Below, in pieces: positions 18,597 through 29,040 of a DNA stretch of 64,000 nucleotides. The notes below the pieces were generated by a model. It searched no databases. It was not told where the DNA came from and saw only the letters and a program-made list of their open reading frames with translations. The stretch's first letter is position 1. Each line of letters begins with the position of its first letter. Position numbers and translations under genes: made by a program. Source of the stretch: Sphingopyxis sp. LC363 (lineage in GTDB: Bacteria; Pseudomonadota; Alphaproteobacteria; Sphingomonadales; Sphingomonadaceae); assembly GCF_000756385.1 (NCBI RefSeq), contig NZ_JNFC01000012.1, forward strand, positions 183,443 to 247,442, written 5' to 3'.

Positions 18597-19079
18597 ATGA
18601 CCGCACGCCGCCTCGAAACGCGCATCCATCCTGACGACCGGGTCGATCCGGGCAAGGCCGGGCCGCAGGTGATGCGGCATGTAACGGTGAATGTCGCCGA
18701 GAGTCCGATCGCTTGGCTCGCGTCACGCGGAATGCTCACCCCGGCGCAGCTCGGGGCGGGCGAGCGGCTTCGCAGCGATTACGAGCGCGCGGGGCTGTCG
18801 GCGCGGGTGACGATGCGCTGGGATGCCGCGCCGCCGGGAAAGAGCCGCGGCGGCGCGCCCGCATCCGACGCGTCGCTCGCCCGGATCGATGCGCACCGGC
18901 GCTTTCACGCGGCGCTCGACGCGGCAGGGCCGGGGCTCGCCGATATCTGCTGGCGGGTGATCTGCGCGGGCGAGGGGATCGGCTGCGCGGAGAAGGGGCT
19001 CGGCTGGCCGGCGCGGTCGGGCAAGCTGGTGCTGGGGCTGGCGCTCGACCGGCTGGCGGGGTTTTACGGGACGGGGTGA
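18597..19079 (+). CDS. DUF6456 protein, GafZ/GafA C-terminal-like
   Basis: 160 residues. The C-terminal domain (about 95-158) has AHRRFHAALDAAGPGLADICWRV and GLGWPARSGKLVLGLALDRLA, the DUF6456 signature as I know it. That domain forms the C-terminal part of the Rhodobacter GTA activator GafA and of Caulobacter GafZ, which acts on RNA polymerase together with GafY. The N-terminal part (about 1-60) has a predicted helix-rich segment. A strong AAAGGAG precedes the ATG. The divergent XRE gene and the shared 10-mer support a role in controlling GTA-type genes. Confidence 0.75.
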   Translation: MTARRLETRIHPDDRVDPGKAGPQVMRHVTVNVAESPIAWLASRGMLTPAQLGAGERLRSDYERAGLSARVTMRWDAAPPGKSRGGAPASDASLARIDAHRRFHAALDAAGPGLADICWRVICAGEGIGCAEKGLGWPARSGKLVLGLALDRLAGFYGTG

Positions 19080-19212
19080 CGAAATGGCAGGAAACGACCG
19101 GAAGCTGACCTTTCTTCGCCCCTCCCGCTTGCGGGAGGAGAAATCAGCTCACTATCGTAACGGTAGCTCCCCATGCTTAAGCCGCCCCGCCGTCGAAGCT
19201 GGCGATCGCCGT

Positions 19213-20988
<1,776 letters not shown>

Positions 20989-21122
20989 GATGAACGGCGC
21001 GCTACCGATACGTTCAGCCTGATGCAAGCGCGCAGCGGGCAAAGGCCGGAACGCGTTCGCTCCGTCTGCGTTACGGGGCGGAGATCATAATGAACCGAAA
21101 GCCCGGTTCGCAGGAGAATGAA

Positions 21123-21866
21123 ATGACGAAGCAAATGCTCGCAGCTATGGCATCCGGTCTGGCCCTGATGGCGGCGGCGCCCGCTGTCGCGCAGCAAGGA
21201 GGTTCAACGGTGACGGCAGCAACGACGCAAGGTCCGATCCTGAGCTTCAGCGTCAGCGAGGAGGTGCGCTCGCGCCCCGACCAGGCGACCGTCGGCGCCG
21301 GCGTGACAACGACCGCGCCGACCGCGGTCGAAGCGATGCGCGCCAATGCCGCGGCGATGGACAAGCTGATCGCCGCAGCGAAGGCGCGCGGGATCAAGGC
21401 CGAGGACATCCAGACGAGCGGCATCAACCTGTCGCCGCAGTACGACTATAACAACCGCACCGACGGCCAGCCGCCGCGCTTCCTCGGCTATCAGGTCAGC
21501 AACACGGTTCGCGCGACCACGGGCAAGATCGACGACATCGGTCCGCTACTCGACGCGCTGGTCGCCGCGGGTGGCACCAATATCGACGGGCCGTGGTTCG
21601 GCATGAAGGATGCCGACGCCCAGCTGGTCGGCGCGCGCGGCGCGGCGATCAAGGCGGCCGAGGCGAAAGCGCAGGATTATGCGAAGCTGGCCGGTTTCCG
21701 CGGCGTCGAGCTGGTCTCGATCAGCGAAGGCAGCTTTGGCGGCCCGCAGCCGCCGATGCCCTATGCGCGCGGGCTGATGGCGGCGGAGGCGAAAGCGACG
21801 CCCGTCGAGCCGGGGCAGGTCGCGAACACGCTGACGCTGAATTTCCAGTATCGGCTGGTGAAGTAA
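21123..21866 (+). CDS. SIMPL (DUF541) domain periplasmic protein
   Basis: 247 residues with a signal peptide (MTKQMLAAMASGLALMAAAPAVAQ), then the SIMPL domain (about 40-245). It has ILSFSVSEEVRSRPDQATVGAGVTT and RATTGKIDDIGPLLDALVAAGGTNIDG. Members such as BP26/YggE are periplasmic or outer-membrane associated and have been linked to oxidative stress. AGGAG precedes the ATG at 21123, which gives a standard signal peptide. Confidence 0.87.
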   Translation: MTKQMLAAMASGLALMAAAPAVAQQGGSTVTAATTQGPILSFSVSEEVRSRPDQATVGAGVTTTAPTAVEAMRANAAAMDKLIAAAKARGIKAEDIQTSGINLSPQYDYNNRTDGQPPRFLGYQVSNTVRATTGKIDDIGPLLDALVAAGGTNIDGPWFGMKDADAQLVGARGAAIKAAEAKAQDYAKLAGFRGVELVSISEGSFGGPQPPMPYARGLMAAEAKATPVEPGQVANTLTLNFQYRLVK

Positions 21867-21875
21867 TCCTCAATT

Positions 21876-21953
21876 CGTCATCCCGGCGAAGGCCGGGATC
21901 TCATCGGCGCGTCGAGACGCACGAGCGAGACCCCGGCCTTCGCCGGGGTGACG
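21876..21953. repeat. Palindromic intergenic repeat, CATCCCGGCGAAGG family
   Basis: Arms GTCATCCCGGCGAAGGCCGG and its complement near 21932-21953. Related copies lie at 26011-26089, 50819-50896 and 56419-56496. Confidence 0.85.
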
Positions 21954-21967
21954 TCTCTTTTATGCCG

Positions 21968-22648
21968 TCATCCCAGCTCCCCCTCCGCCCACGGCCACGG
22001 CCGTTCGCGGAACCATTTGGTGATGATATATTTGCGGCCCTTGCGCACCTTCATCCCGTGGTGGAGCGTGTCGGGGTTCGCTTTGCCGTCGAGCCTTATA
22101 TTGTTCCAGGCGAGCAGCTTGCCGACCTCGGGCTGGTGCATTTTGCCGGTGGCGAGGAAGCGCGTCGCGCCGCCCGCCGCCGGCTCGTTCAGATAGATCA
22201 TTAGCGTCCAGCTCCGCTGGCCGGGCACCGCGCAATAGGTTTCCCAATCGGCGCCGTGCGGATCGAAATAGTCGGTGTGCGCCTTGAATTCCTGCCCGAC
22301 GTCGTAGCGCTGGCCCTGCATCGGCTCGCCATATTCGAGCGGAATGCCGGTCAGGTCGTGAAGGCGGTTGTTGACAGCGATCACCAGCGGGTCGCGGTGG
22401 TCGAGGTCGCAGGTCGTGCTGGTGCGGAAGGCTGCGTCGCCATTCGGGTCGGCGATGGTCGACGGGCGCACGTCGCGGTCGATCTGCGCGATCAGCGCGG
22501 CGCAGGTGTCGGGGTCGAGAAAGCCGGGCAGCATGAACTGCTGCAGCTTCGGCGTCGGCGCGCGGCGGATGCCGGGGACCGCGGCGAGCCGGTCGGCGGT
22601 GCGGTCGGCGTCCGAGGTCGCCATGTCGACATGATCATTGCCAGCCAT
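21968..22648 (-). CDS. 2-oxoglutarate/Fe(II) dioxygenase, prolyl 4-hydroxylase type
   Basis: 226 residues with the double-stranded beta-helix iron site. HTDYFD gives His124 and Asp126, the distal His is His196 or His197 in DTLHHGMKV, and a basic residue for 2-oxoglutarate lies in KGRKYIITKW. Bacterial members hydroxylate prolines in proteins such as EF-Tu, or small molecules. The target here is not known. It has no signal peptide. The start could also be residue 9. Confidence 0.85.
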   Translation of the reverse strand: MAGNDHVDMATSDADRTADRLAAVPGIRRAPTPKLQQFMLPGFLDPDTCAALIAQIDRDVRPSTIADPNGDAAFRTSTTCDLDHRDPLVIAVNNRLHDLTGIPLEYGEPMQGQRYDVGQEFKAHTDYFDPHGADWETYCAVPGQRSWTLMIYLNEPAAGGATRFLATGKMHQPEVGKLLAWNNIRLDGKANPDTLHHGMKVRKGRKYIITKWFRERPWPWAEGELG

Positions 22649-22749
22649 GGCGCGCTTTTAGTGGCTTGCTCCCAAGCGAACAATGCTTGACGAAGGGGGT
22701 GGGCGCGCCTATCGCCGCGCGCTGTCGCAGGCGGTTTCGCCGGGCATGT

Positions 22750-22827
22750 GGCGATCATAGCTCAGTTGGTTAGAGCGCCGGTTTGTGGTACCGGAGGTCG
22801 CGGGTTCGAGCCCCGTTGATCGCCCCA
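22750..22827 (+). tRNA. tRNA-His (GTG)
   Basis: Acceptor GCGATCA (22751-22757) pairs with TGATCGC (22817-22823). Anticodon stem CCGGT/ACCGG encloses TTGTGGT with anticodon GTG. The extra G-1 at 22750 pairs with C73 at 22824, the tRNA-His identity mark. CCA is encoded at 22825-22827. Confidence 0.96.
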
Positions 22828-22925
22828 TTTTCTCTATCGTTGCGCATATGCGGGATTTGGGGTGACTCTTCATCTCTATTGGATTATTGCGTCTATACGT
22901 AATTTTCTAATGCGAGGAGCCGCGC

Positions 22926-23978
22926 ATGTCTGCTGTCTGGGATTTCGCCGATTTCGACGATCATGAACATGTCCACATGTTCCGCGATCGGGCGAGCGGG
23001 CTTACGGCGGTCATCGCGGTCCACTCGACGCACCTCGGCCCCGGCGCGGGCGGGGTGCGTTACTGGCATTATCCGCAGCGCGCGGCGGCGATCACCGACG
23101 CGCTGCGCCTGTCGCGCGGCATGAGCTACAAAAATGCGATGGCCGGCCTGCCGATGGGCGGCGGCAAGGGCGTGATCCTCGCCGACGAAGGCGCGGCAAA
23201 GACCCCCGAGCTGCTCGCGGCGTTCGGCCGCGCGGTCGATTCGCTCGGCGGCGCTTATGTGACCGCCGAGGATGTCGGGATCACCGACGCCGACATGGTC
23301 GAGATCGCCAAGCAGACGAAGCATGTCAGCGGCTTGCCGGTGGCGAGCGGTGCCGATGCCGGCGGCGACCCAGGGCCGTTCACCGCGCTCGGCGTCTATC
23401 TGGGCATCAAGGCGGCGATTCGCGAAGGGCTGAACACCGACAGCGCCAAGGATGTCCGCATCGCGATCCAGGGCGTCGGCAGCGTCGGCGGCGGCGTTGC
23501 GCGGCGGCTGGCGGCCGAAGGTGCGAAGCTGACCCTAGCCGATGTCAATCTGGCGCGTGCGAAGGCGCTCGCCGAAGAACTCGGCGCCGAGCTCGCCGAT
23601 TCGGCGGCGATCATGGAGGTCGAGGCCGATGTGCTGAGCCCCAACGCGCTCGGCGCGATCCTGACCGAGCAAAGCATCGCCAAGCTGCGCGTGCCGATCG
23701 TTGCGGGCGGCGCGAACAACCAGCTCGCGACCGCCGCCGATGGCCAGCGCGTGCACGATCGCGGCATTGTCTATGCCCCCGATTATGTGATCAACGCGGG
23801 CGGCATCATCAACGTCGCGCTCGAATATCTGGGGCAGGGCAGCCGCGAGGAAGTCGAGAGCCGCATTCACCAGATCCCGGGCCGGCTGGCCGAAATCTGG
23901 GCCGAGAGCAAGGCGAGCGGGACGCCGGCGTCGGTTGTCGCGGACCGGATGGCGCAGAAGTTGATCGGGCGGGGTTAA
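22926..23978 (+). CDS. Leucine/branched-chain amino acid dehydrogenase
   Basis: 350-residue Glu/Leu/Phe/Val dehydrogenase family enzyme. It converts a branched-chain or related amino acid to its 2-oxo acid with NAD. The catalytic region is GLPMGGGKGVI (Lys near residue 80), the active-site Asp region is TAEDVGITDADM, and the Rossmann motif is IQGVGSVGGGVARRL (about 180). 350 residues fits leucine/valine dehydrogenases, but substrate choice cannot be decided. It follows tRNA-His by about 100 bases. Confidence 0.88.
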   Translation: MSAVWDFADFDDHEHVHMFRDRASGLTAVIAVHSTHLGPGAGGVRYWHYPQRAAAITDALRLSRGMSYKNAMAGLPMGGGKGVILADEGAAKTPELLAAFGRAVDSLGGAYVTAEDVGITDADMVEIAKQTKHVSGLPVASGADAGGDPGPFTALGVYLGIKAAIREGLNTDSAKDVRIAIQGVGSVGGGVARRLAAEGAKLTLADVNLARAKALAEELGAELADSAAIMEVEADVLSPNALGAILTEQSIAKLRVPIVAGGANNQLATAADGQRVHDRGIVYAPDYVINAGGIINVALEYLGQGSREEVESRIHQIPGRLAEIWAESKASGTPASVVADRMAQKLIGRG

Positions 23979-24042
23979 TCCGTTTCGGGATGACGATATT
24001 GATGGGTGGTGCGGACGTTCATTTCCGCTAAGCCAGCTTGGC

Positions 24043-24396
24043 ATGAAACGGCATTTCTATCTGGTCGCGGGCTGGGCGTCGTTGGGGCTTGGCGCGATCG
24101 GCGCCTTTCTGCCGCTGCTGCCGACCGTGCCGTTCGTCATCCTCGCGGCCTTCTGTTTCGCACGATCGTCGCCGCGGCTCGAGGCCTGGCTGCTGAACCA
24201 TCCGCATTTCGGGCATCATATCGTCGCGTGGCGCGAGAAGGGGGCGATCAGCCGCAAGGGCAAGATCGCCGCGACGGCCGCCTTTGCGCTGAGTATCGTG
24301 CTCGCCGCGATCTTTTCGCCCTGGCCATGGGTGATGCTGCCGGTGCTCGCCGCGGCGGTGACCGGGAGCTGGATTTGGACGCGGCCGGAGGGGTGA
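24043..24396 (+). CDS. YbaN/DUF454 family membrane protein
   Basis: 117 residues, about three hydrophobic segments (5-27, 30-45, 80-112). The family signature LGLGAIGAFLPLLPTVPFVILAAFCFARSSPR is at the N-terminus, followed by HPHFGHHIVAWREKGAI. The function of the family is unknown. Confidence 0.85.
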   Translation: MKRHFYLVAGWASLGLGAIGAFLPLLPTVPFVILAAFCFARSSPRLEAWLLNHPHFGHHIVAWREKGAISRKGKIAATAAFALSIVLAAIFSPWPWVMLPVLAAAVTGSWIWTRPEG

Positions 24397-24438
24397 GTTT
24401 GCGGCGGTTTAGGGGGGGGAGCGGGCGTTCCCTATAAC

Positions 24439-24528
24439 CGTCGCCCCCGCGAAGGCGGGGGCCGCTGTCAGTTTACGCAACGCCGCCGAGTGAGGCCGCT
24501 AGCGGCCCCCGCCTTCGCGGGGGCGACG
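24439..24528. repeat. Palindromic intergenic repeat, family 1, copy 2
   Basis: Arms 24439-24466 and 24501-24528 with core GCCCCCGCGAAGGCGGGGGC. The spacer closely resembles the copy at 33008-33097. Confidence 0.85.
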
Positions 24529-24668
24529 ACTGGTATCGGCCGCATTCGGCCGTTCTTCATTCCGGAGGTTGATCCTGTCGCTTGTCGTGGCAAAGAGCGT
24601 GGGCCGGGTCGCGCCGGGCAAATCGCTGGACCGCTTTCTCCGGCTCGCCTAAGGACGACGCGAAACCG

Positions 24669-25400
24669 ATGCACGCCTATGCCAATCCGACCCGTTTTCT
24701 GGCGATCGCCAAGCCGCTGACGCCGTGGTTGCTCGGCGCCGGGCTGTTGCTCGTGCTCGGCGGTGCGTTCGCCGGGCTGACGATGGTGCCGGGCGATTAC
24801 AAGCAGGGCGAAACCGCGCGCATTCTTTATGTCCATGTCCCCTCGGCCTGGCTCGGCATGGGCGGCTGGACGTCGCTGGCGGTGGCGGGATTGGTCCAGC
24901 TCGTATGGCGCCATCCCTTGTCGGGCATCGCGGCGCGTGCGATCGCGGTGCCGGGGATGCTGTTCACCGCGCTGTGCCTCGCGACCGGATCGATCTGGGG
25001 CCGTCCGACCTGGGGGACCTGGTGGGAGTGGGACGGGCGGATGACCTCGATGCTCGTCCTGCTGTTCCTTTACGCGGGCTTCATTGCGCTGACGAGCGGC
25101 GATGACGGCCAGCGGCAGGGCGGTTCGCTGTCGCGCGGCGCGGCGATCTATGCGCTCGTCGGCGCGATCAATATTCCGATCATCAACCGCAGCGTCGTGT
25201 GGTGGAACAGCCTGCATCAAGGGCCGAGCATCACACTGACCGGTTCGAGCATCGACGGCGCCTTGTTGTGGCCGCTGGGCTTGACCGTGCTCGGCTTTTC
25301 GCTGCTATTCGGGGCGATCGTATTGATGCGGATGCGGCGGATCATCGCCGACAATCGCGTCGCGGCGCGGCTGCGGCGATTGGCCGACGAGGAGGATTGA
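24669..25400 (+). CDS. ccmC: Heme exporter/ligase subunit CcmC
   Basis: 243-residue six-helix membrane protein that hands heme to CcmE in the periplasm. The tryptophan-rich motif WGTWWEWDGRMTSMLVLLFLY lies between helices 3 and 4. Conserved His residues sit in LYVHVPSAW (about 58) and VVWWNSLHQGPS (about 180). The start at 24669 gives the family N-terminus. It is the first gene of ccmCDEFGH plus a ccmI-like gene. ccmA and ccmB are not next to it. Confidence 0.96.
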   Translation: MHAYANPTRFLAIAKPLTPWLLGAGLLLVLGGAFAGLTMVPGDYKQGETARILYVHVPSAWLGMGGWTSLAVAGLVQLVWRHPLSGIAARAIAVPGMLFTALCLATGSIWGRPTWGTWWEWDGRMTSMLVLLFLYAGFIALTSGDDGQRQGGSLSRGAAIYALVGAINIPIINRSVVWWNSLHQGPSITLTGSSIDGALLWPLGLTVLGFSLLFGAIVLMRMRRIIADNRVAARLRRLADEED

Positions 25401-25403
25401 CGC

Positions 25404-25559
25404 GTGACGGGGGTGATCAGCGGGGGCGGCCAATGGGCGTTCGTCGCCGCGGCCTATGGGCTCACGGCCGTGCTGACCGGGGCGGTGCTGTGGGCGAGCT
25501 GGCGTGCGATGAAAAAGGCCGAGAAGCGCAGCGATGCGCTGCGCAGGGATCCTCGATGA
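25404..25559 (+). CDS. ccmD: Heme exporter protein CcmD
   Basis: A small gene of 51 residues. The single membrane helix is AFVAAAYGLTAVLTGAVLWASW, followed by a basic cytoplasmic tail beginning RAMKKAEKR, the typical CcmD plan. CcmD holds CcmC and CcmE together and releases holo-CcmE. The start is GTG, 3 bases after ccmC, with GGAGGA upstream. The stop overlaps the ATG of ccmE. Confidence 0.9.
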   Translation: MTGVISGGGQWAFVAAAYGLTAVLTGAVLWASWRAMKKAEKRSDALRRDPR

Positions 25560-25993
25560 AACCGAAGCATCAAAGATTGATTTTGGCTGCCGTGGCACTC
25601 GCGGGCATCGGCGGTGCGGGCGTGCTCGCGGCGAGCGCGCTGCGTGACGAGGCGGCCTATTTCCGCACGCCGATCGAAGTGCAGGGCGGCAAGGCCGAAG
25701 TCGGCGAGGCGATGCGGCTGGGCGGCATGGTCGCAAAGGGCAGCATCGCGCGGCAGGCCGACGGGCTGACGATCCGCTTCGTCGCGACCGACGGCAAGGC
25801 GTCGGTGCCGGTCGAATATAAGGGCATTGTCCCCGACCTGTTCGGCGAGGAGAGCGGCATGGTCGCCGACGGCCGGATGCGCGCCGACGGGGTGTTCGTT
25901 GCCGATCGTATCCTCGCGAAGCATGACGAGCGCTATATGCCGCCGCAGATGGGCGAGATGCCGAAGAATATGAAAGCGCCGGCGGGGGTATGA
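25556..25993 (+). CDS. ccmE: Cytochrome c maturation heme chaperone CcmE
   Basis: 145 residues: an N-terminal membrane anchor (about 7-28) and a periplasmic beta-barrel. The heme-binding motif HDERYMP has covalent heme His123 and Tyr127. The start at 25556 overlaps the ccmD stop (ATGA), so translation is coupled. An intergenic palindromic repeat follows before ccmF. Confidence 0.96.
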   Translation: MKPKHQRLILAAVALAGIGGAGVLAASALRDEAAYFRTPIEVQGGKAEVGEAMRLGGMVAKGSIARQADGLTIRFVATDGKASVPVEYKGIVPDLFGEESGMVADGRMRADGVFVADRILAKHDERYMPPQMGEMPKNMKAPAGV

Positions 25994-26010
25994 TCCGGCT
26001 TACCCTATTC

Positions 26011-26089
26011 CGTCATCCCGGCGAAGGCCGGGGTCTCGCCGGAGCGTATGGGCGCAGACGGCGAGACCCCGGCCTTCGCCGGGGTGACG
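26011..26089. repeat. Palindromic repeat between ccmE and ccmF
   Basis: Arms at 26011-26037 and 26063-26089 (CGTCATCCCGGCGAAGGCCG and complement). It lies inside the ccm operon, so a hairpin in the mRNA here could set the ratio of upstream to downstream products. Confidence 0.85.
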
Positions 26090-26114
26090 GCGTGTTGGGT
26101 AGAGGTGTAGCCCA

Positions 26115-28085
26115 ATGATCGCCGAACTCGGCCTTGCTCTGCTTTGGATCGCCGCGGCGCTCGCATGCCTTACGCTTATCGCTGGAACCCTGTTCCTGCG
26201 CGGCGGACCCAAGGATCTCGCATCACTCGTCCGGCCGGCGAGCGTTGCGCAGGGCGTGCTGACCACGGCCGCCTTCGGCCTGCTGATCGCGCTGTTCGTG
26301 CGGTCGGACATGTCGGTCGAACTCGTCGCGCGCAACAGCAACAGCCTGAAACCGATGATCTTCAAGATCGCGGGGACGTGGGGCAATCACGAAGGATCGA
26401 TGCTGCTGTGGCTGATGATCCTGTCGCTGTCCGGCGGGTTGATCGCGATTTTCGAGAAAAGGCTGCGCGAGGATACGCTGGTCGCGACGCTCGCGGCGCA
26501 GGCGGCGCTCAGCCTTGGTTTTTTCGCGTTCCTGCTCTTTTCGTCGAACCCGTTCAAACGGCTGCCGGTGGCGCCGCCCGACGGGCAGGGATTGAACCCG
26601 CTGTTGCAGGACATCGGTTTGGCCTTCCATCCGCCGACGCTCTACGTCGGCTATGTCGGGTTGTCGGTCGCATTCAGCTTTGCCGTCGGCGCGCTGATCA
26701 CGCGTGAGATCGGCCCGGCGTTCGCGCGCGCGATGCGGCCGTGGGTGCTCGGGAGCTGGATTTTCCTGACATTGGGGATCACCGCGGGCAGTTACTGGGC
26801 CTATTATGAGCTCGGCTGGGGCGGCTGGTGGTTCTGGGACCCGGTGGAGAATGTCTCGCTCGTGCCGTGGCTCGCGGGTGCGGCCTTGCTCCATTCGGTC
26901 GCGGTGACCGCGACGCGCAACGCCTTGCGCGCCTGGACGGTGATGCTCGCGGTGATCGGCTTTTCGATGTCGATGGTCGGCACCTTCATCGTGCGGTCGG
27001 GGCTCTTGACGAGCGTCCACAGCTTTGCGGTCGATCCCGAGCGCGGGACCTTTCTGCTCGTGCTGATGGCGATCTATATCGGCGGCGCGCTCACCCTGTT
27101 CGCGCTGCGCGCGGGAACGGTCGCCGAGGGCAAGAAATTCGCGCTGCTGAGCCGCGAAGGCTCGCTCGTCATCAACAATCTGCTTCTGACGACGATCCTC
27201 GCGCTCGTGCTGCTCGGCACGCTCTATCCGATCGTCGCCGAGGCGATGGGCGAGAAGATTTCGGTCGGCCCGCCCTATTACAACAAGGTCGCGGGGCCGC
27301 TCGCGCTGATCCTGTGCCTCGTCATGGTCGCGGGGCCGTTGCTCAGTTGGCGCAAGGATGACGGGAAGCGGCTGTGGTCGCGGCTGCCGCTGGCGCTGTT
27401 CGCGGGCGCCGCGGTGCTGTTCGGGCTGGTCCTGTTCGGCGGCAAGGTGGGCATCTTGCCGCTGCTCGGGATGACCGTCGCGGGGATCGTCGCGGTCGCG
27501 AGCCTTGCGCCGCTGTGGGGACGCAATCTTCGCCGCACGCCGCTGCCGACGTGGGGCATGGTGGTGGCGCATTTCGGCGTCGCGGTGTGCCTCGCCGGCA
27601 TGGGCGCCGAAAGCGCGTTCATCAAGGAGCGGCTGGTCGCGGCGGCACCCGGCGACGATATCAGGATCGGCGATTTTTCGGTGAAGTTCGTCGGGGTGAA
27701 GCCCGTCGCGGGGCCGAATTATACCGCGATCGAGGGGACGCTGGTCGCGACGACATCGTCGGGAAGCCGCTTTACGATGAAGCCCGAGGCACGCACCTTT
27801 CCCGGCCTGATGGGCACCGCGCCGACCGAGACCAACGAGGCGGCGCTGCTGACGCGGCCGGGCGGGCAGCTTTATGCCGTGCTCGGCCAGCCGGTGACGA
27901 GCGACGACGGGCGCGCCGACCGCTACCAGATCCGCCTGTGGTGGAAGCCGCTGGTGTGGTGGATCTGGCTCGGCGGCGGCCTGATCGCCGTCGGCGCGGC
28001 GCTGTCGATGCTCGGCCGCGCGCAGCTTTTGGCAATCTGGCGCGCGCGGCGTGCCCGCAAATTACAGGAACGTTTCGCGCCATGA
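26115..28085 (+). CDS. ccmF: Cytochrome c heme lyase subunit CcmF
   Basis: 656-residue polytopic membrane protein of the heme handling family. The tryptophan-rich motif is GWGGWWFWDPVENVSLVPW (about residues 235-253). Conserved His residues include those in WGNHEGSMLLW and FHPPTLYVGYVG. With CcmH it attaches heme to the CXXCH of apocytochromes. The stop overlaps the ccmG start (ATGA). Confidence 0.96.
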   Translation: MIAELGLALLWIAAALACLTLIAGTLFLRGGPKDLASLVRPASVAQGVLTTAAFGLLIALFVRSDMSVELVARNSNSLKPMIFKIAGTWGNHEGSMLLWLMILSLSGGLIAIFEKRLREDTLVATLAAQAALSLGFFAFLLFSSNPFKRLPVAPPDGQGLNPLLQDIGLAFHPPTLYVGYVGLSVAFSFAVGALITREIGPAFARAMRPWVLGSWIFLTLGITAGSYWAYYELGWGGWWFWDPVENVSLVPWLAGAALLHSVAVTATRNALRAWTVMLAVIGFSMSMVGTFIVRSGLLTSVHSFAVDPERGTFLLVLMAIYIGGALTLFALRAGTVAEGKKFALLSREGSLVINNLLLTTILALVLLGTLYPIVAEAMGEKISVGPPYYNKVAGPLALILCLVMVAGPLLSWRKDDGKRLWSRLPLALFAGAAVLFGLVLFGGKVGILPLLGMTVAGIVAVASLAPLWGRNLRRTPLPTWGMVVAHFGVAVCLAGMGAESAFIKERLVAAAPGDDIRIGDFSVKFVGVKPVAGPNYTAIEGTLVATTSSGSRFTMKPEARTFPGLMGTAPTETNEAALLTRPGGQLYAVLGQPVTSDDGRADRYQIRLWWKPLVWWIWLGGGLIAVGAALSMLGRAQLLAIWRARRARKLQERFAP

Positions 28086-28612
28086 AGAACCGCTGGGTCC
28101 TTTTCGTGCCTTTGGCGATCATGGGGCTGCTGTTCGGCGCCTTCATCTATCGACTGGTGACGCCCGCCGAGACGCTGATCCAGTCGCAGTGGATCGACAA
28201 GCCGATGCCCTTGTTCGACCTGCCGCCCGCGACCGCTGGAGTCGAAGGGCTGAAGAGCAGCCAGCTTGCCGACGGCAAGCCGCGCCTCGTCAATGTCTTT
28301 GCAAGCTGGTGCATCCCGTGCCGCGCCGAGGCGCCGCAGCTCGAGGCGCTGAAGGCCGCGGGGGTGCCGATCGACGGCATCGCGATTCGCGACCGCCCCG
28401 AGGATGTCGCGATGTTCCTGAGAGAATATGGCAATCCGTTCGACCGCATCGGGTCGGACATGCAGAGCAGCGTCCAGATCGCGCTCGGGTCGTCGGGGGT
28501 GCCTGAAACCTTCCTGATCGACGGCAAGGGAATCATCCGCGAGCAGATTCAGGGCGTGATCCTCGCCGATCAGGTGCCCGAAATCGTCGCGAAGCTGGAG
28601 GCGATGAAGTGA
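28082..28612 (+). CDS. ccmG: Thiol:disulfide interchange protein CcmG/DsbE
   Basis: 176-residue periplasmic thioredoxin tethered by an N-terminal helix (about 5-24). The active site is WCIPC with Cys77 and Cys80, and the cis-Pro lies in GVPETFLID. It reduces the apocytochrome heme-binding cysteines. It overlaps ccmF and ccmH by 4 bases each. Confidence 0.95.
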   Translation: MKNRWVLFVPLAIMGLLFGAFIYRLVTPAETLIQSQWIDKPMPLFDLPPATAGVEGLKSSQLADGKPRLVNVFASWCIPCRAEAPQLEALKAAGVPIDGIAIRDRPEDVAMFLREYGNPFDRIGSDMQSSVQIALGSSGVPETFLIDGKGIIREQIQGVILADQVPEIVAKLEAMK

Positions 28613-29040
28613 GCCTGCGGCTGATCCTGCTCTGTCTGCTTGGCGCGCTGACGCTGCCGCTGGCGGCGCAGGACCGGTTGCCGCCGGCGCCCTATGCCTA
28701 TCAGCAGCTGAACGATCCGGCCAAGGAAGCGCGCGCCAAGGCGTTGATGGAGGAATTGCGCTGCCTCGTCTGTCAGGGGCAGTCGATCGCCGATTCGGAC
28801 GCGCCGCTCGCGGGCGACATGCGGCACGAGGTGCGGAGCAAGATTGCGGCGGGCGAGAGCCCGGACGAGATCAAGGCCTGGCTCGTCGCACGCTATGGCA
28901 ATTGGGTGAGTTACGACCCGCCGTTCGACGGCGCGACGGCGCTGCTGTGGCTGGGGCCGCTCCTGTTTCTTGCGATCGGCGGATGGCTGGCGTTCGGGCG
29001 GTTCCGGCGCGGCAAGGACGATGCGGAGGGCGGCGCATGA
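28609..29040 (+). CDS. ccmH: Cytochrome c maturation protein CcmH
   Basis: 143 residues: a signal or anchor at the N-terminus, the redox motif LRCLVCQGQSIADSDAP (Cys52, Cys55), and a C-terminal membrane helix (about 108-128) with a basic tail. It works with CcmF/CcmG on apocytochrome thiols. The start is GTG overlapping the ccmG stop. It corresponds to the short (CycL-type) CcmH, with the TPR part encoded by the next gene. Confidence 0.94.
   Translation: MSLRLILLCLLGALTLPLAAQDRLPPAPYAYQQLNDPAKEARAKALMEELRCLVCQGQSIADSDAPLAGDMRHEVRSKIAAGESPDEIKAWLVARYGNWVSYDPPFDGATALLWLGPLLFLAIGGWLAFGRFRRGKDDAEGGA

Noticed and set aside
24558..24653. Possible 27-residue frame ahead of ccmC (MILSLVVAKS...)
   Set aside because: The start codon abuts the GGAGG without spacing and there is no family match. 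It may be a chance frame or leader, and I could not support it.
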